A DNA stretch of 64,000 nucleotides from Shewanella sp. VB17. Lineage in GTDB: Bacteria > Pseudomonadota > Gammaproteobacteria > Enterobacterales > Shewanellaceae. The stretch lies in NCBI RefSeq assembly GCF_013248905.1, contig NZ_JABRVS010000001.1, positions 1,240,001 through 1,304,000 on the forward strand, written 5' to 3'. Both the position numbers and the translations under genes were made by a program. Below are positions 1 through 9,775 of this stretch, piece by piece. The first letter of the stretch is position 1; the number at the start of each line of letters is the position of its first letter. A model generated the notes under the pieces. The model was given only the letters and a program-made list of their open reading frames with translations. It did no database searches and was not told the origin of the DNA.

Positions 1-1479
1 TTTGCGACAGAAGCTGACATAGCAAAAGGCTACACCCGTTTATACAAAACCGGTGACTTGATGCGTTACTTACCGGATGGGTGTTTGGAGTACTTAGGCC
101 GTAATGATAATCAGGTTAAAATTCGTGGTTACCGGATTGAATTGGGCGAAATAGAAACGGCGTTATCAAGTCTTGATAGTGTTAAACAAGCGGTGGTGAT
201 AGACCGAGAGCGTGAGGGCAATAAATACTTAGCGGCGTATATTGTTTCTAATGAACAGGTTTTAAATGAGCAGGCTGTCGATGGGCAGAGTCGAAACCAG
301 CAAGCACTAGAGACAGACAGCTTAATCGCTTCTTTGACGCAGGCCTTACCTGAATACATGGTGCCAGCGACCTTCACTGTTATCGATGCCATCCCGTTAA
401 CCATTAACGGTAAATTAGACAGACGCGCCTTGCCAGAGCCTGCGTGGGTCAGTGTTGATAACTACACTGCACCGCGTAATGCATTTGAGACTCAGCTGTG
501 TGAGATTTGGCAGTCGGTATTGGGCCTTGAGCAGGTGGGGATACACGATAACTTTTTCCGAAGTGGTGGTGATTCGATTTCGGCGATTAAGTTGGTGTCG
601 GCCATTCGTCGAGAGTTGAATGTCGATATTCCCTTGAGTACGTTATTTAGTCTGCCTAAAATTGCCTTGTTGTGTGATTGGCTAACTAAGGGGGCAGGCA
701 AAGAGGATTTATTGAAAATGTTAACGCCTGAGTCGACTGTAAAGCGGAAGATCTTTATGATCCACCCTGCTAATGCTGGCAGTGAGGTTTATGTGCCTTT
801 GGCCTTGTCGTTAGCTGATGAGTTTAATTGCATTGGTATTGATAATTATAACCATCACTCAGAAATTAACATATCGTCTTTAAATCAAATGGCGGCAATG
901 TATATTGACTTAATACTTGATCATACGTCAATTGCTGAACCTATTTACCTTCTTGGGTGGTCGTTAGGCGGTCAATTAGCCTTGGAAATGGCCTATTTGT
1001 TAGAATCTCGTGGTGCGAAAGATATTAAGGTGTTTTTACTTGATTCAGTCATGAATTCAGAGCCGCTTCACAGGTTAAAAAAGCAAATGGATATGCCATC
1101 TATGGTACTAAAAATGAGAGAGGTACTTCATGAGGAGGGTGAAGTAGATTCAGATTATATTGAAAAAGTATTGCAGGTGTATCCGCTAGAAATAGCAATG
1201 GCGCAATGTGAACAAAGCGGTCGACTAGAGTATGCTGAGGTGACTCTGTTTAAGGCTGGTTTGACGGATTGCAGAATGGGTGATGATGTGATTTCAAACA
1301 ATATGAGTCGATTTGTCGTTGAATTACCAGATAACAACGTGACTCAGTGGGTGGAGAAACCACTTACTGTAAGATTAATGAATAACAGACATCATGGTAA
1401 TATTATTGAATCAGTAGGGGAGATCAGAATGGAGATAATGAAATGTTTACTATTAGATGAAGCCATTGAATTAATATAA
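1..1479 (+). CDS. Nonribosomal peptide synthetase, C-terminal part (A-PCP-TE), partial at left edge
   Basis: The frame is open from base 1, so the gene starts before the window. Visible in order: the end of an adenylation domain with the A7 motif YKTGDL and the A8 motif GRNDNQVKIRGYRIELGEIE, then NGKLDRRALP (A10); a peptidyl-carrier domain whose phosphopantetheine serine lies in FFRSGGDSI; and a type-I thioesterase with the nucleophile motif GWSLGG and a late RHHGNI that probably supplies the catalytic histidine. A terminal thioesterase means this is the last module, which releases the peptide by hydrolysis or cyclisation. The amino acid activated cannot be predicted because the specificity residues lie upstream. 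No other biosynthetic gene follows on this side. Confidence 0.95.
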   Translation, partial: FATEADIAKGYTRLYKTGDLMRYLPDGCLEYLGRNDNQVKIRGYRIELGEIETALSSLDSVKQAVVIDREREGNKYLAAYIVSNEQVLNEQAVDGQSRNQQALETDSLIASLTQALPEYMVPATFTVIDAIPLTINGKLDRRALPEPAWVSVDNYTAPRNAFETQLCEIWQSVLGLEQVGIHDNFFRSGGDSISAIKLVSAIRRELNVDIPLSTLFSLPKIALLCDWLTKGAGKEDLLKMLTPESTVKRKIFMIHPANAGSEVYVPLALSLADEFNCIGIDNYNHHSEINISSLNQMAAMYIDLILDHTSIAEPIYLLGWSLGGQLALEMAYLLESRGAKDIKVFLLDSVMNSEPLHRLKKQMDMPSMVLKMREVLHEEGEVDSDYIEKVLQVYPLEIAMAQCEQSGRLEYAEVTLFKAGLTDCRMGDDVISNNMSRFVVELPDNNVTQWVEKPLTVRLMNNRHHGNIIESVGEIRMEIMKCLLLDEAIELI

Positions 1480-1497
1480 TATTCTTGTTTTAATTGG

Positions 1498-1535
1498 CAG
1501 CGCATTATTGACTCTCACCCAGCTTTAATGCGCTG
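1498..1535 (+). terminator. Stem-loop after the NRPS gene (possible terminator)
   Basis: Perfect 10-bp arms CAGCGCATTA and TAATGCGCTG, separated by 18 nt, lie 18 nt after the NRPS stop. There is no T-run after the stem, so a canonical Rho-independent terminator is not supported; it could still be a 3' stabilising hairpin. Confidence 0.35.
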
Positions 1536-1752
1536 TAAATGGGAATGCCTTGTTAACTAAAAATGTAGTCACCAATAAAGTGCATGACTGTTATGACGTG
1601 ATTGGCGAATAGCCAACGGATCTCTTTCGCTACTTATTCAAATAATATACTTATGTTCTGAATCCAAGACATGATAAGTCTGACTTAAAGATGACTTTTA
1701 GTGTCCTCACCAATCTGATGTGTGTTCATCGCTTAGTGTGTTGTTAGTACTT

Positions 1753-1981
1753 AACCTGGGCTCGGGTTAAGCAGCGCCGCTTAATATCGCTATTTTGGCC
1801 CCTATCTTTGTTGTGTTTTCTAGTCATAGCCAGCTATTACGTACGAAATCCCGCCTTGATATCGACAAAAATGTCGGCATTAAGCAAGTGAGTGGGTGAA
1901 TAGTAATCAGGTTGGGTTTAACTTTTTGATTTTAAGTAAAAAATTAAAGGTATCTGACACTCGTTATCCCGAGTTCAGGTT
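1753..1981. mobile_element. Miniature inverted-repeat element, copy 1 (229 bp)
   Basis: Near-identical to the sequence at 32873-33105. The termini are imperfect inverted repeats with consensus AACCTGRRCTCGGGWTAA. The element is flanked by the direct repeat ACTT (1749-1752 and 1982-1985), which fits a 4-bp target duplication. It has no ORF and contains an internal palindrome, TTAAGC/GCTTAA, near the left end. The presumed transposase is not in the window. The two copies differ by scattered substitutions and a few indels. Confidence 0.85.
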
Positions 1982-2418
1982 ACTTAGATCCCATCACTGT
2001 GCCTTTTTCATTGAGCCTTGTTTATTTTCGATTGTTGTTACCATCTCTTTTATCTAGATATTTTTGTGGATGAATAAAACTAATTTATCAGAGGTTTGGC
2101 TGCTAGAAGACTAAGTCACTATCAGTTGATACATTTTGATAAAGCTATATCAATAATGAGAATAATGTTCTTACATATGGTTGTTTTGGATCAAAAAGTA
2201 GTCATGTATGCTGTTTTTTGAATATTCACCTTTGGAGGTAAATGCTTGGGATTTGAATGGATATTCAATTAAGAATGTCGAGTTTAGTTGTGAGGTTTGA
2301 TGATACGAGACCAGACCAGTATTTTTATCATCTCGCGAATATTCTCATTAAATTTAAAACCTACAAAATGGTCAGTGATCTCATCTAGGATCACTAATAA
2401 AATATACAGGGAAATATA

Positions 2419-3339
2419 ATGATGAAAAATAAACCCGTTTATACTGTCATTTTACTTATCTTTTGCTGGACTGCTTCAGTTGTACATGCAGCAGATGCGT
2501 TAAAAGCTTATAGCTCTAGCTTGCTGGAACTTGATGACCAAGATACAAGATCTAAAAACATTAGGTTGATCTATACATTGCAAAATGTGTGGAATCAATC
2601 CCATGTGCCAGAAGGAATTAAAGAGGTTAAATTGATACTAAAAGGAGGCTCTGGGTTTGATATGACCAATGTAGCTTCTAAGGAGGCGGTATACGAGTAT
2701 CAGTTTGGTGCTGATTACCGTTATACATTACCCACGGCTTTTAAGTTAAAAGTTGGCTATTCAGGTGGATCTCCTTTGAGGCATATGAATCATGCGCCTT
2801 CTAACTCTATTGCTTCAGCGAGCGTGAGCGAATCGATTAATTTTAATTTAGGTTTTTCAGCGGGAGAATCGCCGAGTATAGGTGGAGGAGTAGAGTGGAG
2901 TAACCGTGTTACCTACCAGCAAGATGAGTTTGAAACACTAGCAGACTTTGCTCAAGATAATGAGACCATCACATGGAATATAGAGAATCAAACTATTCGT
3001 CACAACACACCGCCTAAAGAGTGGTTAATGAATAAATGGACCAGTTGTTATGGAAGTAATTTAATTGAAACCAATGAACTTCCAATAGTGATGAGATCAG
3101 ACTTTAAGCCAGAAGCGGCTGTTGTTTATCGCAAAGAAGCGTTAAATGATGGACAGAATAATACGGAACTTAACCTATATGCTGGGTGGAGAAAAACAGA
3201 TTATTATTTTGGCCGAGATATATGCACTTGGTACACAACTTGGACGTGGAAAGGACTTTCTAAAAATAGAGATGTAAGCCATTGGACCGAAGCGACTCGT
3301 AAAGTCAGTGTCAGTTGGGCTGATAGTTTATACATTTAG
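2419..3339 (+). CDS. Secreted leukocidin/alpha-hemolysin-family pore-forming toxin, putative
   Basis: This 306-residue protein has a Sec signal peptide (hydrophobic stretch ending VVHA-ADAL, cleavage near residue 24). The mature part follows the layout of beta-channel-forming cytolysins. A strand region with LPTAFKLKV parallels WPSAFKVQL of staphylococcal alpha-toxin. Next comes an amphipathic, glycine/serine-rich segment beginning SNSIASASVSESI at the position of the membrane-inserting stem, then VTYQQDEFETL (compare LKYVQPDFKTI). The C-terminal rim has LPIVMRSDFKPE and a WKGLSKN...WTEATRKVSVSW ending like alpha-toxin's. Similarity was judged by eye from remembered family sequences. If correct it would oligomerise on target membranes. 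The start ATG at 2419 has a GGGAAA-type leader; ATG at 2422 is an alternative. Confidence 0.7.
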   Translation: MMKNKPVYTVILLIFCWTASVVHAADALKAYSSSLLELDDQDTRSKNIRLIYTLQNVWNQSHVPEGIKEVKLILKGGSGFDMTNVASKEAVYEYQFGADYRYTLPTAFKLKVGYSGGSPLRHMNHAPSNSIASASVSESINFNLGFSAGESPSIGGGVEWSNRVTYQQDEFETLADFAQDNETITWNIENQTIRHNTPPKEWLMNKWTSCYGSNLIETNELPIVMRSDFKPEAAVVYRKEALNDGQNNTELNLYAGWRKTDYYFGRDICTWYTTWTWKGLSKNRDVSHWTEATRKVSVSWADSLYI

Positions 3340-3404
3340 TGATATCGATCGACATTGGGTTAAGCCTTTGTCGATTAATCAGATATTTTAGCTAGGGGAG
3401 TGTT

Positions 3405-4076
3405 ATGCAACTAGGTAAATTACGATGGGTTTTAGTTGTTCTAGGTGCGTTTTTAGGGGGAGGGTATCTATTCCTGTTCGGTGTGAATATTTATCAAGAT
3501 AATGATGATCATAAGTTAGTGACTACGAAGGATATTTTTGAAAATTATCAAGCTTCTTTTCTCGATGAATTAACCTTACCAGTATCAAATGCTCAAAATA
3601 TATCGACTGATGTGGAGCCTCTGAAGGCGAATAATTGGGTATCAGAGCCAACTAATACATTTAGCAATCAGCTGTATGACTTTATCGAAGCTGAGGATAT
3701 TAAATATGTTGATACGACTAATTATCCGTTCACTAATGAGACTGAGAGTAAATTATCAAGACTGTCAAAGTCGGGAGATATTTTGCTCTTTGATAATACC
3801 GAACCTGATTATTTATCTAGTATTGGTGTGAGTTATATGGATATTGTTGCAGATTATTTTGGTACAGCAGGTGAAGGTGATGCGCTTATTGCTACTGGTG
3901 TGAAAGGGGCTGATGGTGGGATCCATTATTTGGTATTGCCTATTAGTAATGAAGGTGACCATCAAATATTCTTGCAGGATGTCAAACGTGCCGTTTTCTT
4001 GTTTAAGGCTGAGAAAGATAAATTAAATGAAGTGAATATTATAGAATCAGCTTTACCAGCAGCGTCATCATCATGA
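3405..4076 (+). CDS. Membrane-anchored protein of unknown function
   Basis: A 223-residue protein with one N-terminal hydrophobic segment (residues ~8-26) that would act as a signal anchor, followed by an acidic, Asn/Asp-rich, probably periplasmic domain. The start is supported by the ribosome binding site AGGGGAG just upstream. It lies 65 bp after the toxin-like gene on the same strand, so co-transcription and a role in toxin handling or immunity are possible, but nothing in the sequence shows this. I do not recognise the family. Confidence 0.7.
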   Translation: MQLGKLRWVLVVLGAFLGGGYLFLFGVNIYQDNDDHKLVTTKDIFENYQASFLDELTLPVSNAQNISTDVEPLKANNWVSEPTNTFSNQLYDFIEAEDIKYVDTTNYPFTNETESKLSRLSKSGDILLFDNTEPDYLSSIGVSYMDIVADYFGTAGEGDALIATGVKGADGGIHYLVLPISNEGDHQIFLQDVKRAVFLFKAEKDKLNEVNIIESALPAASSS

Positions 4077-4115
4077 GTAGATATTCATGTTAACCTTGTG
4101 TGATGCATGTTTGGG

Positions 4116-4994
4116 TTATATGGTTTTGGCGAGTTTATTGGCTAAATAGTCGATTAATACTCGGGTACGGTAAGGCAGGGGTTTACTAGGCCATAATAAG
4201 TTTATCAGGCGGCGTCGAGGGCGATATTGGGGCAGTAAAGTCAATAGTTCTCCTGTTGCGATTGCATCTGCAACATATTGTTTGGCTAAGTAACAGATCC
4301 CATGCCCTGCTATGGTTCTGTTGACACATAGATCAATATTGTTGGAAATGAAATCACCTTGGGGTAAGTAATCCAATGAGCAATTTTCTGCTGAAGTGAA
4401 TTGCCAGTTTTGAATGGGTGAGAAAATTATTTTAGGAAAAATATCGAGTCCATTTAAATTTTTAGGACTACCATGAGTTGAGATTAATTGAGGCGACGCT
4501 ACGAGTACAAATTCCATTTTTCCGATTGTTTTACAAATAAAGCCAGAATCTTCTAGATCACCTAGACGCATAGCAAGATCGAACTGTTGTTGATTTAAGT
4601 TACTACGTTCATTACTTAGATCAAAATTAACGACTATATCAGGATACTCTTCAAAAAAATCATCAAAAAATTGGTCGGCAAATAACTTAGAAATAAAATT
4701 GGTTGGGCCGACAAATTTTATGCTGCCTTTGTCCCAATTTTTTTTGGTATCTAAGGTATTGAGAATACCTTCAACGTGTTCGATTGAGGGCTGGCAAGCG
4801 GTTAAGATTTCATTCCCAGCGACAGTTAATTTCAATCCATTTTTATCGCGAAAAAATAAGCTGGAGCCTAAATTTTTTTCTAGTTGATTCACGCGACGAC
4901 TAATGGTCGACAATGGCATTCCAAGTTGATGAGCAGCATCATTAAATGAGTTGTAACGGCAAATTTTGACGAACAGTGAAATATCATCGAGCAT
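4116..4994 (-). CDS. LysR-family transcriptional regulator
   Basis: A 292-residue protein with an N-terminal winged helix-turn-helix of LysR type (LFVKICRYNSFNDAAHQLGM followed by STISRRVNQLEKNLG) and a periplasmic-binding-protein-like effector domain with the usual GSIKFVGP opening. The minus-strand leader AGAGGA precedes the start. It points away from the dadA side, and no divergent partner gene lies immediately upstream. Its effector and target cannot be inferred. It converges with the membrane-anchored protein gene ending at 4076. Confidence 0.92.
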   Translation of the reverse strand: MLDDISLFVKICRYNSFNDAAHQLGMPLSTISRRVNQLEKNLGSSLFFRDKNGLKLTVAGNEILTACQPSIEHVEGILNTLDTKKNWDKGSIKFVGPTNFISKLFADQFFDDFFEEYPDIVVNFDLSNERSNLNQQQFDLAMRLGDLEDSGFICKTIGKMEFVLVASPQLISTHGSPKNLNGLDIFPKIIFSPIQNWQFTSAENCSLDYLPQGDFISNNIDLCVNRTIAGHGICYLAKQYVADAIATGELLTLLPQYRPRRRLINLLWPSKPLPYRTRVLIDYLANKLAKTI

Positions 4995-5458
4995 TAGAGA
5001 ATCCTCTTGGATAGCTAAGTGTCCAACTCTACAATGTAAAAAGTAGAGAATAAAGTGAACGAACCTAAGGAGGTTAACCGAAATGATGGGTTAAATCCTC
5101 CCGATATACCTAAACCACTTCAGATGCTCGTTTCAGAGCCCCGTAGAATAGCTGAACAAGGGAGCGATTGAGATAATGGCTACTCCCTTGTTGATATCGA
5201 TAACACAGTGCAGGTATTCTAAGGGAACTTCTGCAGGGTACGGCGTGAAGCAACCTTTTCTTGGTTATGAAATATTGAACTAGAATAATTAGCCCATCAA
5301 TTTCATGAAGACCACCATGGAGGGGGGGAATGTCGTTAATGCAGGAGCAACCCTGTTACTTGTTGACATACTGTTCTCTACACCTTGAAGTGGTTTGTGT
5401 ATCATACTTGAGTTGTTTCGCGTTTATTTTAATCCTCTTAATGAAAGAAAAGTAGTGA
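4995..5458. other. Intergenic region containing a MITE-like element
   Basis: No coding potential on either strand. Most of it is the inverted-repeat-bounded element at 5105-5402, listed separately. A promoter for the LysR gene should lie at the left end. Confidence 0.6.
5105..5402. repeat. MITE-like element with terminal inverted repeats (~300 bp)
   Basis: The left end carries AAACCACTTCA (5112-5122) and the right end its exact complement TGAAGTGGTTT (5386-5396). Partial symmetry continues outward (ATACCT... versus ...GTGTAT). The interior is non-coding and GC-richer than its surroundings. I see no second copy in the window and no clear target duplication, so its mobile nature is an inference from structure only. 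Confidence 0.5.
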
Positions 5459-6709
5459 TTAATAACGATAAATATCTAAACCTTGAGGATCAATATCTGG
5501 GGTGATACCACTGACTTGATCAGCAAGTAATTTTCCTGAACCACACGCCATGGTCCAACCAAGTGTACCGTGACCCGTATTAGTAAATAAATTGGAGATG
5601 GGGGTCTTGCCAATGATAGGCGTTCCATCTGGGGTCATGGGCCTGAGTCCGGTCCAAAATTCGGCTTGTTCCATATCACCGCCTAATGGGAACAGATCGT
5701 TAACCACCATGGCGATGGTTTCTTTTCGTTGTTCACTTAAATCGAGGTTGTATCCGGATAATTCGGCGGTACCTGCAACTCGAATACGCTGATTAAAGCG
5801 AGTGATAGCGACTTTGTAGGTTTCATCCATCACGGTAGACACAGGTGCGCAGTTATCATTGAGTACAGGCAGAGTGAGTGAATATCCTTTAACTGGATAG
5901 ACAGGAATAGATAAGCCTAATGGACGTAATAATGAGGCCGAGTAACTGCCCATGGCAACGACATAGGCGTCGGCTGTGAGCTCCCCTATACTGCTTGATA
6001 CTGAGCTGATTTTACCATCTATTTTATTAAGATGAGTGATATCAGTGCCGAACTTAAAAGTCACACCTGCTTGTTTGGCTAAGGTAACGAGCTGCTGGCA
6101 AAACAAGTAACAGTCTCCAGTTTCATCGTCAGGAAGGCGCAGTCCACCAACAATTTTGTCTCGTACATTTGCTAATGCTGGCTCTGCTTGAATACAGGCG
6201 TCTACATTGAGTTCTTGGTAACGAGTACCACTTTCTTGGAGAAGTGTAATGTCTTTGGCTACGGCCTCTATTTGGGCATGGTTTCTAAATACTTGTAGCG
6301 TACCCTGTTGACGGCCTTCGTAATTAATGGCGTGGTTTTCCCTTAGCTCAATTAAACAATCGCGGCTGTAGTTTGCCACACGTAACATACGTGACTTATT
6401 GACTTGGTAACTTGCTTGATTACAGTTTGCCAGCATTTTACTTGCCCAGAGGTAGAGCTCTGGTGACATACTGGGTTTGATTTTTAATGGTGCGTGCTTT
6501 TGTATTAGCCATTTTAATGCTTTAGTTGGGATCCCTGGTGCGGCCCAAGGAGAAGAGTATCCATAAGAAATCTGACCGGCATTAGCAAAACTTGTTTCTG
6601 CTGCACTGCTTAATTGACGCTCTATGACTGTGACTTCATGCCCTGCTTGTGCTAGATACCAAGCTGAAGTTAAACCTATCACTCCCCCACCAAGTACAAT
6701 AACCTTCAT
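5459..6709 (-). CDS. dadA: D-amino acid dehydrogenase small subunit (DadA-like FAD oxidoreductase)
   Basis: About 416 residues when started at the internal ATG (complement of 6707-6709). That start has a GGGG ribosome binding site and places the Rossmann motif VIVLGGGVIGLTSAWYLA at the N-terminus; a longer in-frame reading would add 19 residues without such a motif. DadA oxidatively deaminates D-amino acids, feeding electrons to the respiratory chain. A second FAD-contact region near the C-terminus (TGHGTLGWTMACGSG) is present. It is the distal gene of a minus-strand run with the symporter and gcvT, which suggests a role in D-amino acid or glycine catabolism rather than wall recycling. Confidence 0.88.
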   Translation of the reverse strand: MKVIVLGGGVIGLTSAWYLAQAGHEVTVIERQLSSAAETSFANAGQISYGYSSPWAAPGIPTKALKWLIQKHAPLKIKPSMSPELYLWASKMLANCNQASYQVNKSRMLRVANYSRDCLIELRENHAINYEGRQQGTLQVFRNHAQIEAVAKDITLLQESGTRYQELNVDACIQAEPALANVRDKIVGGLRLPDDETGDCYLFCQQLVTLAKQAGVTFKFGTDITHLNKIDGKISSVSSSIGELTADAYVVAMGSYSASLLRPLGLSIPVYPVKGYSLTLPVLNDNCAPVSTVMDETYKVAITRFNQRIRVAGTAELSGYNLDLSEQRKETIAMVVNDLFPLGGDMEQAEFWTGLRPMTPDGTPIIGKTPISNLFTNTGHGTLGWTMACGSGKLLADQVSGITPDIDPQGLDIYRY

Positions 6710-6810
6710 ATTACCCCTTACTTTAACCTGATTGTAGACCCATGAGTGCCAGGTTGATTGAATCATTCAGCTCACACTTCTGAGCCGAATGAACCAGACT
6801 TTAATGGCGA

Positions 6811-7929
6811 TTAGCCTCGATAATATTTCTGCTCGACAAATGGCATTTTGGCTATTTTCATCGGTAACATTTTTCCTCTGACTTCGGCATATACTTCAGT
6901 CTCTAAGTTGGCGTAAGGGGTCGCAACATATCCCATAGCAACAGGGAATCCACAACTTGGTCCAGCAGTACCGCTGGTGACGATGCCAATTTTATCGCCT
7001 TGGGCGTTAAATAACTCAGCGCCTTCACGAACGGGGGCTTTACCTAGCCCTTTCATGCCGACACGCTTACGCTTGACATCTTTAGTAGCGATTTGATTGA
7101 GTATGATATCGGCGCCAGGAAAGCCGCCTGCACGCTCACCATCAGTACGGCGATTTTTGCTTATCGCCCATAGTAGGCTAGCTTCGACAGGTGTGGTTGT
7201 CGTGTCGATATCATGGCCGTATAAGCACAGACCTGATTCGAGTCTGAGAGAATCACGTGCACCTAATCCAACCCATTCAACTTCCGTCTCAGCGAGTAAA
7301 AGACGCGTTAATCGTTCAGCATGCTCAGCAGGAATCGATATCTCAAAGCCATCTTCACCTGTGTAGCCAGCACGACCAAAAATACAGTCAACACCAGCGA
7401 AATTAAGCACTTTTGAGTCCATAAATATCATGCCTGCAGATTCAGGAACATGTTTTGCCATGACACTAGCAGCTAATGGTCCTTGTAATGCTAATAAGGC
7501 TCTATCTTCAAGGACTTCTAGGGTGACATCATCTGGCAGGTGAGCACGTAAATGAGCGATGTCTTGGGCTTTACAAGCAGCATTAACAACGACAAAAAGA
7601 TGATCTCCTAGATTACTCACCATCAGGTCATCTTGTAGGCCGCCTTGCTCATTAGTGAACAAGGCGTAACGTTGCTTGCCTTGAGGAAGGTCAATAATGT
7701 CCACTGGTACTAAGGTTTCCAGCATTTTTGCTGCGTTCTTACCATGGAGTCTCAGTTGACCCATATGCGAGACATCAAATAGTCCCGCTGCAGTGCGAGT
7801 GTGTAAATGCTCTTTCTTAACGCCTAAGGCGTACTGAACAGGCATATCATAACCAGCAAAAGGCACCATCTTAGCATCAGATTCTATATGCAGTTGATAA
7901 CAAGGGGTTTTGTTTAGCGCTTGCGTCAT
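6811..7929 (-). CDS. gcvT: Glycine cleavage system aminomethyltransferase (T protein)
   Basis: A 372-residue GcvT with the folate-binding signatures MPVQYALGVKKEHLHTR, FDVSHMGQ and GRAGYTGEDGFEI, and the C-terminal barrel ending MPFVEQKYYR. It transfers the aminomethyl carbon from the lipoyl arm of H protein to tetrahydrofolate, releasing ammonia. Unusually, it is separated from gcvH and gcvP: it lies on the opposite strand, between dadA and a symporter. The leader GGAGTAAACC supports the start. Confidence 0.95.
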   Translation of the reverse strand: MTQALNKTPCYQLHIESDAKMVPFAGYDMPVQYALGVKKEHLHTRTAAGLFDVSHMGQLRLHGKNAAKMLETLVPVDIIDLPQGKQRYALFTNEQGGLQDDLMVSNLGDHLFVVVNAACKAQDIAHLRAHLPDDVTLEVLEDRALLALQGPLAASVMAKHVPESAGMIFMDSKVLNFAGVDCIFGRAGYTGEDGFEISIPAEHAERLTRLLLAETEVEWVGLGARDSLRLESGLCLYGHDIDTTTTPVEASLLWAISKNRRTDGERAGGFPGADIILNQIATKDVKRKRVGMKGLGKAPVREGAELFNAQGDKIGIVTSGTAGPSCGFPVAMGYVATPYANLETEVYAEVRGKMLPMKIAKMPFVEQKYYRG

Positions 7930-7995
7930 GGTTTACTCCGTAGACAGCCCCGATTAATCAGGGCTGTTATATTGATGAACAATTTAAAAAGGGCG

Positions 7996-9369
7996 TTAAG
8001 ATGATTTAGTTTGGTTCAAACTTACTTCCTTTTGGAAGTATTCTTTACTCAGTTTAAATACCACAGGGCTAAGTAAAACGAGTGCGATAAGGTTTGGAAT
8101 GGCCATCATAGCATTGAGTGTATCAGCGAGTAACCAGATGAATTCGAGTGAACCGACGGCCCCAACAGGAACCACAATGATCCAAAGAACACGAAAAGGA
8201 ATAACCGCTTTTACACCCAGTAAATATTGGACACATTTTTCACTGTAAACACTCCAACCTAAAATAGTGGTGAAGGCAAAAATTGACAATGAAATAGCCA
8301 CAATATAGTTACCGTATGGGAGAGATGATGCAAAGGCAGCTGAAGTCAATGCTGCACCTGTTGCACCGCTTGTCCATTCGCCAGTCACAACGATAGCGAG
8401 TCCGGTAATAGTACAGACCACTAAAGTGTCAATAAATGTCCCTAGCATAGCAACTAAGCCTTGAGCGACAGGATTGTTAGTTTGTGCTGCTGCGTGAGCA
8501 ATGGGCGCACTACCCAACCCGGCTTCATTGGAAAATACACCACGAGCGACACCAAAACGAATCGCGGCCCAAACAGCGGCTCCTGCGAATCCACCTTCAG
8601 CAGCTGTCCCGGTGAACGCACTTTTGTAGATAAGGGCGAGCGCTGCAGGTAGTTCTGCGGCATTGATAATAAGTACGACTATGCCAGCTGCGATGTAAAA
8701 AGTGGCCATTAAGGGAACCAGCTTGCCTGCGACATCTGCGATACGCTTGATACCGCCCATTAATACGAGGCCCACTAATATCATCATAATAATGCCGGTT
8801 ATCCAAGGGGATAAACCAAAGTTTGACTCGAGAGCATTGGCGACTGAGTTTGCTTGTACCGTGTTGCCTATCCCAAAACCAGCGATGGAGCCGAATAGTG
8901 CAAAAGCCGTCCCAAGCCAAGCCCACTTTTTGGATAGCCCGTTCTTGATGTAATACATCGGGCCGCCGCTGTAATTACCATTTTCATCGATTTCACGGTA
9001 TTTTATTGCCAATACCGCTTCGGCAAATTTGGTTGCCATACCGACCAGTGCAGTACACCACATCCAAAAGAGTGCACCAGGGCCACCGAGGAAGATAGCA
9101 GTGGCGACACCTGCAATATTACCGGTACCAATCGTTGCTGATAGTGAGGTCATTAATGCATTGAAAGGGCTAATTTCACCTTTTACATTTTTATTTTTAT
9201 CGGGGAGCCGCCCTGCCCAAAGTAGTTTAAATCCAGAACCTAATTTTAAGATAGGCATCAATTTGAGACCAAATGTCAGAAATAGTCCGACACCTAAAAT
9301 AGCAATAAGCATGGGGATACCCCAAACTATGCCATTGATATATGAGACAGCATTAGTCATAAATTCCAT
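7996..9369 (-). CDS. Sodium:alanine/glycine symporter (AGCS family)
   Basis: A 457-residue integral membrane protein with about ten hydrophobic segments. Family signatures are present: LSATIGTGNIAGVATAIFLG near residue 75, GGPMYYIKNGL and FSNEAGLGSAPIAHAAA. It imports alanine, glycine or D-isomers with Na+. The start has an AGAGG ribosome binding site. It is first in the minus-strand run symporter-gcvT-dadA, so uptake and breakdown of the substrate appear coupled. Confidence 0.93.
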   Translation of the reverse strand: MEFMTNAVSYINGIVWGIPMLIAILGVGLFLTFGLKLMPILKLGSGFKLLWAGRLPDKNKNVKGEISPFNALMTSLSATIGTGNIAGVATAIFLGGPGALFWMWCTALVGMATKFAEAVLAIKYREIDENGNYSGGPMYYIKNGLSKKWAWLGTAFALFGSIAGFGIGNTVQANSVANALESNFGLSPWITGIIMMILVGLVLMGGIKRIADVAGKLVPLMATFYIAAGIVVLIINAAELPAALALIYKSAFTGTAAEGGFAGAAVWAAIRFGVARGVFSNEAGLGSAPIAHAAAQTNNPVAQGLVAMLGTFIDTLVVCTITGLAIVVTGEWTSGATGAALTSAAFASSLPYGNYIVAISLSIFAFTTILGWSVYSEKCVQYLLGVKAVIPFRVLWIIVVPVGAVGSLEFIWLLADTLNAMMAIPNLIALVLLSPVVFKLSKEYFQKEVSLNQTKSS

Positions 9370-9775
9370 TGTTAACCTCTAATTTTATTATAATTTTTTT
9401 TCTTCAATTGGCGCTAACTCGTTAACTGTTAGATGTTGATTGTTTGTAGGTACAAAGTTTCCAATGATAAAAAACTAGAGCTTTTGGGGATAATATTCAA
9501 GGGTTAATTTTTACAGTGTTAAGCCAATAATGGGCATTATTAATCTAAGTGTTTGACTAAAATCATTAATATTAAAAAATATTTAATTTTTTAATTTATT
9601 GGGTTATGCATTTTATAATCGAAATTAATTGCTAGAAATGAATCATTTTACAGTTCACCTGACTATTTAATCTAATTTCGAGGGGCAATGTTGAGGGGGT
9701 GCATACGGTTAAATAGCATTAATTTAGAAGAGTAAGCGTGGTGGTTTACTCTTCTCAAATGCCGTTTAAATTGCA
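9370..9775. other. AT-rich promoter region upstream of the symporter
   Basis: About 400 bp between the symporter start and the 3' end of the XRE-cupin regulator. I searched for a glycine riboswitch (paired GGAGAG and CTCTCAGG-type elements) on the minus strand and did not see one. It presumably holds the symporter operon promoter; no sharp motif can be assigned. Confidence 0.4.

Larger units (their letters stand above)
1480..2418. other. Intergenic region with one MITE copy
   Basis: About 940 bp separate the NRPS from the toxin-like gene. It contains a stem-loop at 1498-1535 and a miniature inverted-repeat element at 1753-1981, both listed separately. The remaining AT-rich sequence holds no convincing gene. 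The last ~150 bases presumably hold the promoter of the next gene, but no clear -35/-10 pair was identified. Confidence 0.6.
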
